From positions 1-34,269 of the forward strand of contig JAUSHL010000045.1 in NCBI GenBank assembly GCA_030648645.1: DNA of 34,269 nucleotides, written 5' to 3'. The notes under the pieces are model-generated. The model made no database searches. It had not been told where the DNA came from and worked only from the letters and a program-made list of their open reading frames with translations. How positions within the stretch are numbered: position 1 is the first letter of the stretch; every line of letters starts with the position of its first letter. Shown piece by piece: positions 20,543-28,920 of the stretch. The position numbers and the translations under genes were made by a program. The stretch is from Candidatus Daviesbacteria bacterium (GTDB taxonomy: Bacteria > Patescibacteriota > Microgenomatia > Daviesbacterales > UBA10151).

Positions 20543-20996
20543 GATTTTGTAATGCAAGTTTCTTCAAGCGTTTATTAATTGCGTCCTTGATAGTGGAAAG
20601 TTCAGCTGTATCATCTTCGCAGAGATTATCCAAGAACTCATCAAAATTGTCGAATATAATATCCCGTAAATTATCGTTAATATAACTATCTATATTAGGT
20701 AATTCTTTCCATTCTTGTGATCCATAATCCCAATAAATTTTATTAAAGGAGTAACCGTAAGGCTTTTCTAGTTTGCTTAACATTGCCTCCACGATATTTA
20801 TTGAGAACCCTGAATCAAAATATAAACTTTTCAGAAATCGTAATTCTTCAATCTCAAATCCCTCATATTCTTCTTTGCCTGTTGGGTTAAAAGATAATAA
20901 GTTTTCTTTGAATAATAGATCTGCCTGATGTAAACTACACCCACTTTCAGTCAATTTATGTTTAAATAAGTCTGTTTGTCTATTTGGTACTATCAT
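20529..20996 (-). CDS. Orphan protein with MerR-like features, third gene of the defence operon
   Basis: A 155-residue acidic protein. FEIEELRFLKSLYFDSGF followed by IVEAMLSKLEKPYGY resembles the helix-turn-helix and wing order of MerR-type proteins but is not conclusive. The C-terminus is rich in Asp and Glu, then ends in a basic helix (NKRLKKLALQNH). It starts 4 nt after the methylase stop and overlaps the Tudor/HTH gene, so its place in the operon is firm. No catalytic motif is visible. Confidence 0.6.
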   Translation of the reverse strand: MIVPNRQTDLFKHKLTESGCSLHQADLLFKENLLSFNPTGKEEYEGFEIEELRFLKSLYFDSGFSINIVEAMLSKLEKPYGYSFNKIYWDYGSQEWKELPNIDSYINDNLRDIIFDNFDEFLDNLCEDDTAELSTIKDAINKRLKKLALQNHENI

Positions 20997-21000
20997 AAAA

Positions 21001-24000
21001 TCAATTTTTACCTAAATTATCTGATATAAATTTTTCATAATCTTCTCTAGTCGTCTTAAATTCTTTGTCTACTATCAATACCTCTTCATAAGTGAGATCG
21101 TAGAGTTTATAAACAAGCTGATCAATTTGTGATTCAAGATTTTTAGTATCTGCATCTTTGTTTTGTTTTTTGAGAGTTAGAATTTGATCAACAAGGGATT
21201 CGATTTTATTTTTTAGTGATTTTTCAACATTATCTAATTTCGGAATTGGTAATTGACTTAAATACACTCCGTTAAATGAAATATAATTACCAGACAAATT
21301 GTTTGATGCAAACTTCTTTGTATACCAATAATTTAATAGCTGGCTATTCAATAAACCAAGAATAAATATATTCAACGCATAATGCTCATCATCGTTAAAA
21401 ATGATTGAGTAAAGGGAAACATTGGCATAACCACATTCATCAATAGCAGCGGTCAATTTTAAAGCAGTACCCTTTATGGTCACTTTTGGATTTATTTTAA
21501 ATACATCCCATTTATTAACCCCAATTAAGCTATTATCGAACGTAATAATTGCATCTCTATATTTATTTTTTGCAACTCTTATCTCACCGCCCCAGCTTAT
21601 TGCGAAGCGGCTAACATTTGAGACATTGATTAGTTTGAGTTGGTTGTTCTGTAGATTGCCATCAAATTCATTGATCAACTTTGGCCACTCATAATACAAA
21701 CTTATCGCAGGGGTTCCTGTTAAAACTTTTGATATTTCTCCCAATCGAAAACAATTGCTTTCAATCTTATCAAAGATCGGTCTTTCTTCATTATTTATTT
21801 CAATATCAAAAATTTGATTCTTATTAATTAAAAAATTGCTTTGCTTAATTTTATTCCATTCTATATTTTTAGGTTCTACCCATATTTTTAAAGACTTAAC
21901 ATTTACAAAATAATTATCTTCTGGTAATTCCTTTTTAAATATACTAACAAGCGAATACACAGAAGCAGTTTCAAATATTTTGATTTGCGAAAGATCCAAC
22001 AATGAGTATATTTTAAAATTCTTTAAAATTAATGGTCTTAACTTATTACCATATCGCTTAGTCAGATACTTATTGGGCGTAATATAGCTAATCAGCCCTG
22101 CTTTTTTAGATAAGTTGAAAGCGCGTTCAAGAAAAGGAACGTACATATCATAATTACCAAAAACTGTTACATAATGATCTCTAATAAAATTATCATAAGT
22201 TTTGTGAATACCACTCACTCTTACATATGGAGGATTTCCAATCACTATATCAAACGCCTGAACTCCATGCATTAATTCCGGATCATAAAATTCAGATGAC
22301 GAACTAATATCAAACGGTTTATAACTTTTTAACTGCTGTGTTTTTTTGTTATCAAAAAAACCTTCTTGCTGTGTAAGTTTTAAATAATCTTTTTGAAGCT
22401 TTTCTTTTTTTATTTTGCTGCTTGTCTTAAAATAATCGTCACGAATAGTGATCAACTTATCTTTAAAATCATGATCAGTGAAAAATGTTGCCTGCTTATT
22501 ATCGTCGAGCGGAATTAATGTATTGGCACAAACAAATTTAAATTCAAGATTTGGAAGCGGTTCAACTTTTTCTACATCTGGAATATCCACGATAATTGAG
22601 AGCCAAGCTCGAAGGCGTGTGATTTCAATGGCGGTTTGCTCAATATCTACCCCATATAAGGATCGTGATAAAATAGCACGCTTTAATCCAGAAACATCTT
22701 TTTCAAATTTTGGATCAAGACGAGAATACACTTTTACTAGTAAATGAAGCATTCCCATTGGGAATGCGCCTGAACCGACTGCGGGATCAAGAATAAGTAT
22801 TTCATCTAGGGCGTGTATAACATTATCTTTGCCTAAATTATTACGCCACTTGTCTCGCTTATTTTGATCTTGGTCACGAAATATTGTTTCAGGTAATCGT
22901 AGCAATTCGTCTATGCGACTATCCCGCTCAGGCGAATCGGTAATTTTGGTTTTTAGATATTCAATCAGTGACTGCTCGCACATATAACTCACGATTTCTC
23001 GCGGTGTGTAGAACGCACCAGTAGCCTTCTTTCTGTTGTTACCTGTATTTTCATCAATCTGCTCGGCAAGTAAACTTTCAAAAATACGCCCTAACATTTC
23101 TGGATCAATAGCCACATGCTGAAATTCAGGACTACTTTCATCAACTGTAAAATTATATTTGTTTAACGTTTCGAAAAGATCCTTAAAATATCCATTGGGA
23201 AAAGTTAATTTTGGATCACCACAAAAATCAGTATTACTCTTGTCGAAAAGACCACCGTTTAGATAAGGAGTGATCTTGTCAATATTGTTTCTTTCTAACT
23301 CACTGGTATTTAGTACTTCAAAAAAGAGTTTTTCTAATTTTGTTTTATAGTATTCCTTTTGTTTTTCCGAATCGGGTACCGAAAAATAATCAATGTTGGC
23401 ATTGACTAAGTTTTTCTTTTTCAAAAACCAGATAAAAAGTAAACGACCAATCAAACGAGTGGTGAACATCACTGACGGCTTACGACCGAGATCTTTTTCC
23501 AAATGGTGAACCAAAATACTGAAATGCTCGACCAATTCAAGGTAGAATTTGCGATTGATTGGTTCGAAGTTAAAGGCACTCCAGAGTACTGTGTGATATG
23601 CAGTTTTTTCATTTAATAATGAGACATTATTATCCTTAATTTTTATGACATTTGTTAAAATTTCGCGGTCAGTGATAGATAAATGATTATGCAATTCCAG
23701 AACACGCAATTTATAGTTATTGGAAACAATAATATATACTCTGTCACATGATTCGGGAACAACCAAATCAATTCCCACATTTTTGTGCTGCATTGTAGTA
23801 GAATCTTCAAAATTATCGGCAGCACCAGCGATCCAAGATAAATTAGTCTTGCTGGGTTTCTTCATCCAATATAGTTTTATTTCAACAGCCTTCTCATTGG
23901 AATGACGAGCCTCATATGCTGCTGGGTTATTAACGGTTTCAAAAGCGGTCACAAAGCGTGAGGCTTCTGCTACAATACGAGGATCCTGCCATAATTTAAA

Positions 24001-24120
24001 TCTATCAGTGTCAATTCCAAAAATACTCGTGATGACCTTACAAGTTTCAACGGCGGTTTGCCAATTATGATTAGCAGCTAACTGTAATAACTGTGCTGAT
24101 AATGTGTCTAGCTCTTCCAT
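21001..24120 (-). CDS. Eco57I-like adenine DNA methyltransferase with specificity region
   Basis: A 1039-residue type IIG/ISP-like protein. After an N-terminal domain (1-130) of uncertain fold comes a helical part, then the N6-adenine methylase core: GAFYTPREIVSYM (369-381), SAM motif LDPAVGSGAF (444-453) and catalytic NPPY (629-632). A TaqI-like target-recognition region (about 780-980) and a coiled tail (to 1010) follow. The N-terminal domain has GIDLVV...VYIIVSNNYKLRVLE but no clear D-x-n-(D/E)-x-K, so it may lack nuclease activity. Its ATG overlaps the end of the helicase gene by 13 nt. The two proteins likely form one restriction-modification complex. Confidence 0.9.
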   Translation of the reverse strand: MEELDTLSAQLLQLAANHNWQTAVETCKVITSIFGIDTDRFKLWQDPRIVAEASRFVTAFETVNNPAAYEARHSNEKAVEIKLYWMKKPSKTNLSWIAGAADNFEDSTTMQHKNVGIDLVVPESCDRVYIIVSNNYKLRVLELHNHLSITDREILTNVIKIKDNNVSLLNEKTAYHTVLWSAFNFEPINRKFYLELVEHFSILVHHLEKDLGRKPSVMFTTRLIGRLLFIWFLKKKNLVNANIDYFSVPDSEKQKEYYKTKLEKLFFEVLNTSELERNNIDKITPYLNGGLFDKSNTDFCGDPKLTFPNGYFKDLFETLNKYNFTVDESSPEFQHVAIDPEMLGRIFESLLAEQIDENTGNNRKKATGAFYTPREIVSYMCEQSLIEYLKTKITDSPERDSRIDELLRLPETIFRDQDQNKRDKWRNNLGKDNVIHALDEILILDPAVGSGAFPMGMLHLLVKVYSRLDPKFEKDVSGLKRAILSRSLYGVDIEQTAIEITRLRAWLSIIVDIPDVEKVEPLPNLEFKFVCANTLIPLDDNKQATFFTDHDFKDKLITIRDDYFKTSSKIKKEKLQKDYLKLTQQEGFFDNKKTQQLKSYKPFDISSSSEFYDPELMHGVQAFDIVIGNPPYVRVSGIHKTYDNFIRDHYVTVFGNYDMYVPFLERAFNLSKKAGLISYITPNKYLTKRYGNKLRPLILKNFKIYSLLDLSQIKIFETASVYSLVSIFKKELPEDNYFVNVKSLKIWVEPKNIEWNKIKQSNFLINKNQIFDIEINNEERPIFDKIESNCFRLGEISKVLTGTPAISLYYEWPKLINEFDGNLQNNQLKLINVSNVSRFAISWGGEIRVAKNKYRDAIITFDNSLIGVNKWDVFKINPKVTIKGTALKLTAAIDECGYANVSLYSIIFNDDEHYALNIFILGLLNSQLLNYWYTKKFASNNLSGNYISFNGVYLSQLPIPKLDNVEKSLKNKIESLVDQILTLKKQNKDADTKNLESQIDQLVYKLYDLTYEEVLIVDKEFKTTREDYEKFISDNLGKN

Positions 24121-27100
24121 AAAGTTTTATTGTAAAAATTTGTCAGTTGTTTTATTTCACCTGCGATTTGTGGTGCTGGTTCTTGTTGTTGTGGTAATAA
24201 TAACTTTAATTGAGCAACATATTCTTTGTGATCCGCATTATTTCTCACAGCTGAATTGATGGCTGTTTTCAATTGTGTAACTCTTTTTTTCGTAATGACG
24301 TTACGAGTTCTGAATAGTTGCGCCAGTTTTTCAATATCAATTCCATTCCACTCATACTCATTCTGCACCAATTCAAGTACCTTACGCTCTGAATCTAGAG
24401 TGCGGGTGGAAATATTTGTGTCGTAAAGGATAAAATCTTCTGCTTTTTCCTGAAGTTTTGATGAAATTTGAGTACTTTCTGGAGGTAAAGTGGCAAAAGT
24501 TCTAGTCTTGTCTCTACTTCTAATTTTGCGTAATGCAACACCGTCCAACATCGCGCCATAGTTACCTTCTTGGCTATACAAAACCACATTTTTTGACTGG
24601 CCGTTATCGAATGTGACATGCAAAAAATGTAAACTATAAATATCAGCATTATGCAACATCCCCCATTTACCATCTGGTATATATTGAATTGCTAATTTTT
24701 CTGCAACTGTGGCATTTTTAGTAAAGTCGTGCAAGTCATTAATAAATTCATCATCGGTAAAATTTTCTGCTTTAGATTCCATAGATTTATACGCCTCAGA
24801 CGCAGTAGCAACGTTAGAACTATACACACCAGTAAAGTCTAGGGGATTTGCTTCTTCGCCCAAAATAGAGGAGTCTGTTCCAATAGTTGCCTTAATCATT
24901 TCAATTTTATCTTGCAATGTTTTATGCAACTTCAAAAAACGCTCTACTTGGGTATGAGGTATCATATTTACAACTTGAACAAGATTGTGATCTGATCCCA
25001 GTCGATTGACTCTACCATTACGTTGAATCATACGCACAGGATTCCAATGCAGATCGTAGTTAATCACAATCGCACAGTCTTGTAAATTCTGTCCTTCTGC
25101 TAAAACATCTGTTGAAACAAGATAATCTATTTGAGTTTCCTCTGGTTTCAGATTGTAGTTTTTTGCTTTTGGAGCAAATAGTTTAGCACTATGTATTGCG
25201 TTGTTTTTATTACTGCCTGAAACAAACCCATGCCTATTTGAATTATCTCCAAAATAATTTTTTTGCTGTATCTTTTCTTGTATTAAATTTACAGTATCTG
25301 TAAAGAATGAAAAAGTTAGTATTTTTGCATTTGGATTATTTTGTTTAATTTTTTCTACTTGTGCAAAATATGTAGTAATTTTTGTATCATCTTTATCTAA
25401 TATGTCTGCCAGTATCAGCAATTCTTTCAATACCAGCTTTTCACTAGCGATATCTTCTTTTAAAGCTACAACATTATGAGTAGATTCTGATACATCTTGT
25501 GCTCGTGATTTTATCATCTCAATCACACCTGGATCATCCAAATTTAGTTCTAATTGCTCACCATCTTCAGCTAAATATTCATCTTCAATGTCATCTATAT
25601 CTCCCAACGATACAACTTTATTTTGGTTCATAAGTATCGACTCGAATAGGGTTAATCTTCTCTGATATTTTTCTATAGACTTTTTAAGGGCTTTTGATGA
25701 AGATTCTAACCTTTTCATAAACACAGTACGGATAATTCCATATAAACTAATTTGCCTAGATAAGCTGACAGCTAAAGACCCTTTAATATCCAAATCAATT
25801 CTATTTTTACCATAAACTTCATGGTGGTACATGTCATAGCGATATGGAACTAGAGACAGTGAAAGTATTACTTTATAAAGCAATTCAATAATACCTTCAC
25901 TTCCAATTTCTTCTATTGGTTTATCTGTATCTGCTTGGCGACGTGGGTGAAGCAATATATCCGTCGTGTCGGCAAGTTTTTCTAATGTTTGCGAGGATAT
26001 ATTCTTTAAGACACTAGACATATCTGAAGAGGCGACTGTAATATGATCTAAATCAAACTTAACATTACTCATTTCAACCTTTGGGAAAGTTCGTAATACT
26101 CCATCTATTTCAACACCCCCAAATTCTCGCTCAATTCCATCGCGCGTATTTCGCACAACAAAAGCACGCATTATTGGATCTATATACTCTCGCACTTCTT
26201 TATATACCTCAAATAATCTTTTATCCTGTTCCTCATCGCTTATATTCTGTGATCGTTTTTTTACTTGATTTATACGTTTTTTAATATTTTCTATTGCCTC
26301 ACTAAAAGAAACTTGCCTGATAATACCTTGGTCATTTTTAAAATTTATGGGCAGAATATCTTGATCTCCCGCTGAACCCAATAATATTTGGTTTGACAAA
26401 TCAGCTAATGAGTTATTGATTGGCGTTGCAGTAATAAGAAGTGTATGGCTATCTATGTTATTACCAATCCATTCAGTTAGTTGTTTGTATCGAACTGAAG
26501 AACTACTGCGTAAATTGTGTGCCTCATCAATTACATATAATCCTATTGGAGCATATTTATCAATTGTCATCATATTTTCTATTTCGACTTTATTTTGTAG
26601 AGATACTACTTGAACTTCATACATTCCTGCTTCTGCTAACTCTTCTCGCCATTGCAATACAAGTGAGGCCGGAGATATTACTACAACGCGCTGTTTTAAT
26701 ATTTTGTACTGCTTAATAACACCAATAGCACTAATTGTTTTGCCTAGACCGACAGAATCGGCTAGCATTGCAACGCCAAATTTACTCAGTCTATATAACA
26801 ATTGTTTTACGTTTCTTTCTTGAAAAGCAGCTAAAGTTTTCCCTGTAATTTTTTCAATTTGCCGATCATCTTTTAGTTGATCTTCATACCAAAAATGTAG
26901 AGTTTTTATATACATTTCATAAGGACTGTACACTAAATCTCCATGGTTTGAACCACTGACCAATTCGATAAACTGACCTGACCAATCAATACAACCATCA
27001 TCTGTCCATACTTCTTCAAACCAAGACAAATGACCATGCTCTTGCGTTTCATTTTTTGGATTAAACTGAACTACTCGCTGATCATCTTCGCCAGCATTTA

Positions 27101-27563
27101 ATTCACGATTGGTAGTAAGCCCGTTTTTGGTAAAATTTGATGATCCAATAATTCCTAGTGCAGTTTCTGATTCAAAATTTCCAAAAATATAACATTTAGC
27201 ATGCAAAAAGGCTATCTTAAATACTTTTACTTCGAGGATTTTGTTATCTACTAACTGTTTTAAATCTTTTACTGTTAAATTTAAATTGCTGTCAATTTTC
27301 AATCTTTGCAAGTCTTCAAAAATGTCCTTATCTGGAAAATCTGGTTCCACCTCGTTTAACTGGTGACGTGGAATTAACGGTTCACGTCCAATAAGTAAAC
27401 GAATTTTTTTATATTTCTTAAGATACGGTAATAGTAGTGCTGTAGCTTCAAGATCCCAATAACCCGTTGCAATAGAAATTTGATCATAATTACCACTAGC
27501 TTCTATCAATGTGTCTAGTAATTTTATTCTTTCGTTATCAATAATCTTAGGAAACTTTTTCAT
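24108..27563 (-). CDS. PLD-nuclease plus SNF2-type helicase, first gene of the defence operon
   Basis: A 1151-residue protein. The N-terminal phospholipase-D-like nuclease domain (about 1-165) has the single HKD motif HAKCYIFG (121-128) and GSSNFTKNG (140-148). The SNF2/RapA-like motor has Walker A ADSVGLGKT (268-276), DEAH (346-349) and LLITATPINN (375-384). Its second RecA lobe has STDVLAEGQNLQD and RMIQRNGRVNRLG (about 830-870). In DISARM class 1 a SNF2 helicase works with a methylase, and in type ISP enzymes nuclease, motor, methylase and TRD are fused. Here the nuclease and motor are in one chain and the methylase and TRD in the next. It is likely the ATP-dependent restriction subunit. 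Confidence 0.9.
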   Translation of the reverse strand: MKKFPKIIDNERIKLLDTLIEASGNYDQISIATGYWDLEATALLLPYLKKYKKIRLLIGREPLIPRHQLNEVEPDFPDKDIFEDLQRLKIDSNLNLTVKDLKQLVDNKILEVKVFKIAFLHAKCYIFGNFESETALGIIGSSNFTKNGLTTNRELNAGEDDQRVVQFNPKNETQEHGHLSWFEEVWTDDGCIDWSGQFIELVSGSNHGDLVYSPYEMYIKTLHFWYEDQLKDDRQIEKITGKTLAAFQERNVKQLLYRLSKFGVAMLADSVGLGKTISAIGVIKQYKILKQRVVVISPASLVLQWREELAEAGMYEVQVVSLQNKVEIENMMTIDKYAPIGLYVIDEAHNLRSSSSVRYKQLTEWIGNNIDSHTLLITATPINNSLADLSNQILLGSAGDQDILPINFKNDQGIIRQVSFSEAIENIKKRINQVKKRSQNISDEEQDKRLFEVYKEVREYIDPIMRAFVVRNTRDGIEREFGGVEIDGVLRTFPKVEMSNVKFDLDHITVASSDMSSVLKNISSQTLEKLADTTDILLHPRRQADTDKPIEEIGSEGIIELLYKVILSLSLVPYRYDMYHHEVYGKNRIDLDIKGSLAVSLSRQISLYGIIRTVFMKRLESSSKALKKSIEKYQRRLTLFESILMNQNKVVSLGDIDDIEDEYLAEDGEQLELNLDDPGVIEMIKSRAQDVSESTHNVVALKEDIASEKLVLKELLILADILDKDDTKITTYFAQVEKIKQNNPNAKILTFSFFTDTVNLIQEKIQQKNYFGDNSNRHGFVSGSNKNNAIHSAKLFAPKAKNYNLKPEETQIDYLVSTDVLAEGQNLQDCAIVINYDLHWNPVRMIQRNGRVNRLGSDHNLVQVVNMIPHTQVERFLKLHKTLQDKIEMIKATIGTDSSILGEEANPLDFTGVYSSNVATASEAYKSMESKAENFTDDEFINDLHDFTKNATVAEKLAIQYIPDGKWGMLHNADIYSLHFLHVTFDNGQSKNVVLYSQEGNYGAMLDGVALRKIRSRDKTRTFATLPPESTQISSKLQEKAEDFILYDTNISTRTLDSERKVLELVQNEYEWNGIDIEKLAQLFRTRNVITKKRVTQLKTAINSAVRNNADHKEYVAQLKLLLPQQQEPAPQIAGEIKQLTNFYNKTLWKS

Positions 27564-27775
27564 ATTTATTTCAAATATTATATACTCATTCAGATCAATT
27601 TTAGCACTTCACTAAGTTCAGTGTAAACACTTCGGCAAGCTCAGTACTATAGCACTTCGGTCCTTCGATTCACAGAGCTCACTCAGGATTATAACTCACT
27701 CACTTCAATAAAATTTCAGTGTAAGCACTTCAATACTTCACTTCAATGCTTCAGTGCAAGTATTTTTACTGTTAT

Positions 27776-27798
27776 CCTCCCAGACGTCCTCTGGGAGG
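27776..27798. repeat. 9-bp hairpin CCTCCCAGA-CGTCC-TCTGGGAGG
   Basis: A perfect stem with loop CGTCC. The core CAGACGTCC is shared with hairpins at 27838-27868 and 28709-28738. Confidence 0.65.
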
Positions 27799-27837
27799 CT
27801 ACTACTTTCAATTCCATTCAATCCAGGTGGACGCCTG

Positions 27838-27868
27838 TAGCTTCCTCAGAGGACGTCTGAGGAAGCTA
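27838..27868. repeat. 13-bp hairpin TAGCTTCCTCAGA-GGACG-TCTGAGGAAGCTA
   Basis: A perfect 13-bp stem with loop GGACG, the reverse complement of the CGTCC loop next door. The third relative (28709-28738) is imperfect. Confidence 0.7.
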
Positions 27869-27902
27869 ATTTTAAAACACCTTATCTAAACCACGCAAAA
27901 TA

Positions 27903-27926
27903 GTGCCATGTCGCTAATTTGTGATA
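27903..27926 (+). repeat. Left direct repeat flanking the toxin-antitoxin pair
   Basis: It carries ATGTCGCTAATTTGTGATA (27908-27926), identical over 19 bp to 28634-28652, and extends to 24 bp with one mismatch. Confidence 0.7.
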
Positions 27927-27929
27927 ATC

Positions 27930-28304
27930 TCAAGAATTAAATTTGATATTTATCCCATTTTTGGTAACAGAAATTAAACATCCCTTAGACTGAGACTTAG
28001 ATATATTTCTAAGAACTTTACAAATTTTAAGATCAGATTCTGTATCTGTTAAATTTGTAGATAGCGATATCACTGATGTAGAGTTCTTATTAATGAGTGG
28101 TTTAAAATGTTTTGTATTAAATACCACTGGTAATCTTCCTTCTTTTTCCGCCATTTGAAAGATAACTTTGTCAGATTTACTTTTATTTTTTGTATTAACA
28201 ATATGTAAAACATCATGTAAACTATTTAGTTTTGGATAGGAGACGGGAAGATGCAAACCTTCATCCAGAAGAAGCTTATATCTTTTGAACTTTCTCGAAC
28301 TCAT
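27930..28304 (-). CDS. DUF5615-like (PIN-fold) toxin
   Basis: A 124-residue protein. YKLLLDEGLHLPVSYPKL near the N-terminus fits the L-L-D-E-x-L opening of PIN-like DUF5615 proteins, and VVFNTKHFKPL fits the second acidic/TKD region, although the expected Asp there is replaced (TKH). It overlaps the DUF433 gene by 29 nt, the usual antitoxin-toxin layout. Such pairs are read as toxin-antitoxin modules; the toxin would act on RNA. The missing Asp may mean weak activity. The gene ends 3 nt after the left direct repeat. Confidence 0.65.
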   Translation of the reverse strand: MSSRKFKRYKLLLDEGLHLPVSYPKLNSLHDVLHIVNTKNKSKSDKVIFQMAEKEGRLPVVFNTKHFKPLINKNSTSVISLSTNLTDTESDLKICKVLRNISKSQSKGCLISVTKNGINIKFNS

Positions 28305-28512
28305 TCAACCCTGCTTTCATTAGATAAGCTATTGTAAATTGAATTTTCTTCTCATCTACCCAGGAATATTCATCTTTAAGGGCTTCCAATGAATGGCCTT
28401 GTTTTATAAGTTCATAAATTCGCTCCACAGGAATTCTTGTACCAGATATCACAGGAGTACCACCAAGTATTTCTCTATCCACAGTAATATATTTTTTTAA
28501 AGCTTTAGACAT
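28276..28512 (-). CDS. DUF433-family antitoxin
   Basis: A 78-residue protein with the DUF433 signature: IVD-like opening ITVDREILGGTPVISGTRIP, then the helix-turn-helix VERIYELIKQGHSLEALKDEYSWV and the DEKKIQFTIAYL helix. DUF433 proteins pair with DUF5615 toxins and bind DNA to repress their own operon (family knowledge). It precedes and overlaps the toxin gene. A TACAAT box 8 nt before the ATG serves as -10. Confidence 0.85.
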   Translation of the reverse strand: MSKALKKYITVDREILGGTPVISGTRIPVERIYELIKQGHSLEALKDEYSWVDEKKIQFTIAYLMKAGLNEFEKVQKI

Positions 28513-28520
28513 AGACTAGT

Positions 28521-28526
28521 ATTGTA
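28521..28526 (-). promoter_or_regulatory. -10 box of the antitoxin-toxin pair
   Basis: TACAAT on minus, 8 nt before the ATG at 28512. No matching -35. Confidence 0.4.
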
Positions 28527-28589
28527 CTATCATTTTCCATTAAATTCTATGACCTGTCAATATATCGTTAATTTGGAGCAAAAATGGCC

Positions 28590-28634
28590 TCCGTTAACGG
28601 TTTTTAAAACTAAAAACCGCACAAAATTGTGCTA
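28590..28634. repeat. Cluster of small palindromes by the right direct repeat
   Basis: CCGTTAACGG, CGGTTTTT...AAAAACCG and GCACAAAATTGTGC lie side by side and could fold into two or three short hairpins. The last touches the right direct repeat. Confidence 0.45.
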
Positions 28635-28652
28635 TGTCGCTAATTTGTGATA
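28629..28652 (+). repeat. Right direct repeat flanking the toxin-antitoxin pair
   Basis: It carries the same ATGTCGCTAATTTGTGATA (28634-28652) as the left copy, 726 bp away in the same orientation. Confidence 0.7.
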
Positions 28653-28708
28653 TTTTATTTAAGACTCCATCACCGAGGTGTCAGCACAAAATCAGTACTA
28701 GTACTTAG

Positions 28709-28738
28709 TAGCCTTACCAGGGGACGTCTGGGAAGCTG
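28709..28738. repeat. Imperfect hairpin with CAGACGTCC core
   Basis: AGCCTTACCAG and CTGGGAAGCT pair imperfectly around GGGACGT. It is related to the hairpins at 27776-27798 and 27838-27868, so the family brackets the toxin-antitoxin cassette. Confidence 0.5.
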
Positions 28739-28791
28739 GAGGGAAAAATCTCTGCAAGAAAATTCCCATTTCCGCAGGCTGGCTCTAAAAA

Positions 28792-28917
28792 TCAAGTGTC
28801 AATTCTTTCTGTCTCTTGCTTCACTAAGTCCAGCATTGCGGTTACTTCACGTTCTGCTGTAAATACTTCACCGTGATCGGTTACTCTTTTTTTTGAGTTT
28901 ACTTGATTATTTGTCAT
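28792..28917 (-). pseudogene. N-terminal stub of a DNA methyltransferase
   Basis: A 41-codon frame starting 3 nt after the nuclease stop. It reads MTNNQVNSKKRVTDHGEVFT then AEREVTAMLDLVKQETERID and stops. This is the conserved N-terminus of a family of N6-adenine methylases of restriction systems, where the text normally continues with a SRFLEP-x-CG-x-GNF SAM motif. That motif and the catalytic NPPY are missing; repeats and the toxin-antitoxin cassette follow instead. So it is a truncated partner of the nuclease upstream. Confidence 0.75.
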
Positions 28918-28920
28918 AAT

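Larger units (their letters stand above)
27564..27902. repeat. Non-coding spacer with tandem CACTTC-type repeats and hairpins
   Basis: There is no convincing ORF. From about 27605 to 27760 the motif CACTTC with AGTGTAA or TCAGTG recurs many times (for example AGTTCAGTGTAAACACTTCGG, CAGTGTAAGCACTTCAATACTTCACTTC), in a low-complexity run. It includes the GGCAAGCTCAGTA string also seen, in part, at the end of rpmA. Two strong hairpins follow (27776-27798, 27838-27868). An ATTATA (TATAAT on minus, 27577-27582) 13 nt before the helicase ATG may be its -10 box. Confidence 0.55.

Noticed and set aside
27605-27760. CRISPR-like array in the CACTTC-rich spacer
   Set aside because: Repeat units are short, irregular and without regular unique spacers; it looks like low-complexity repeat DNA.
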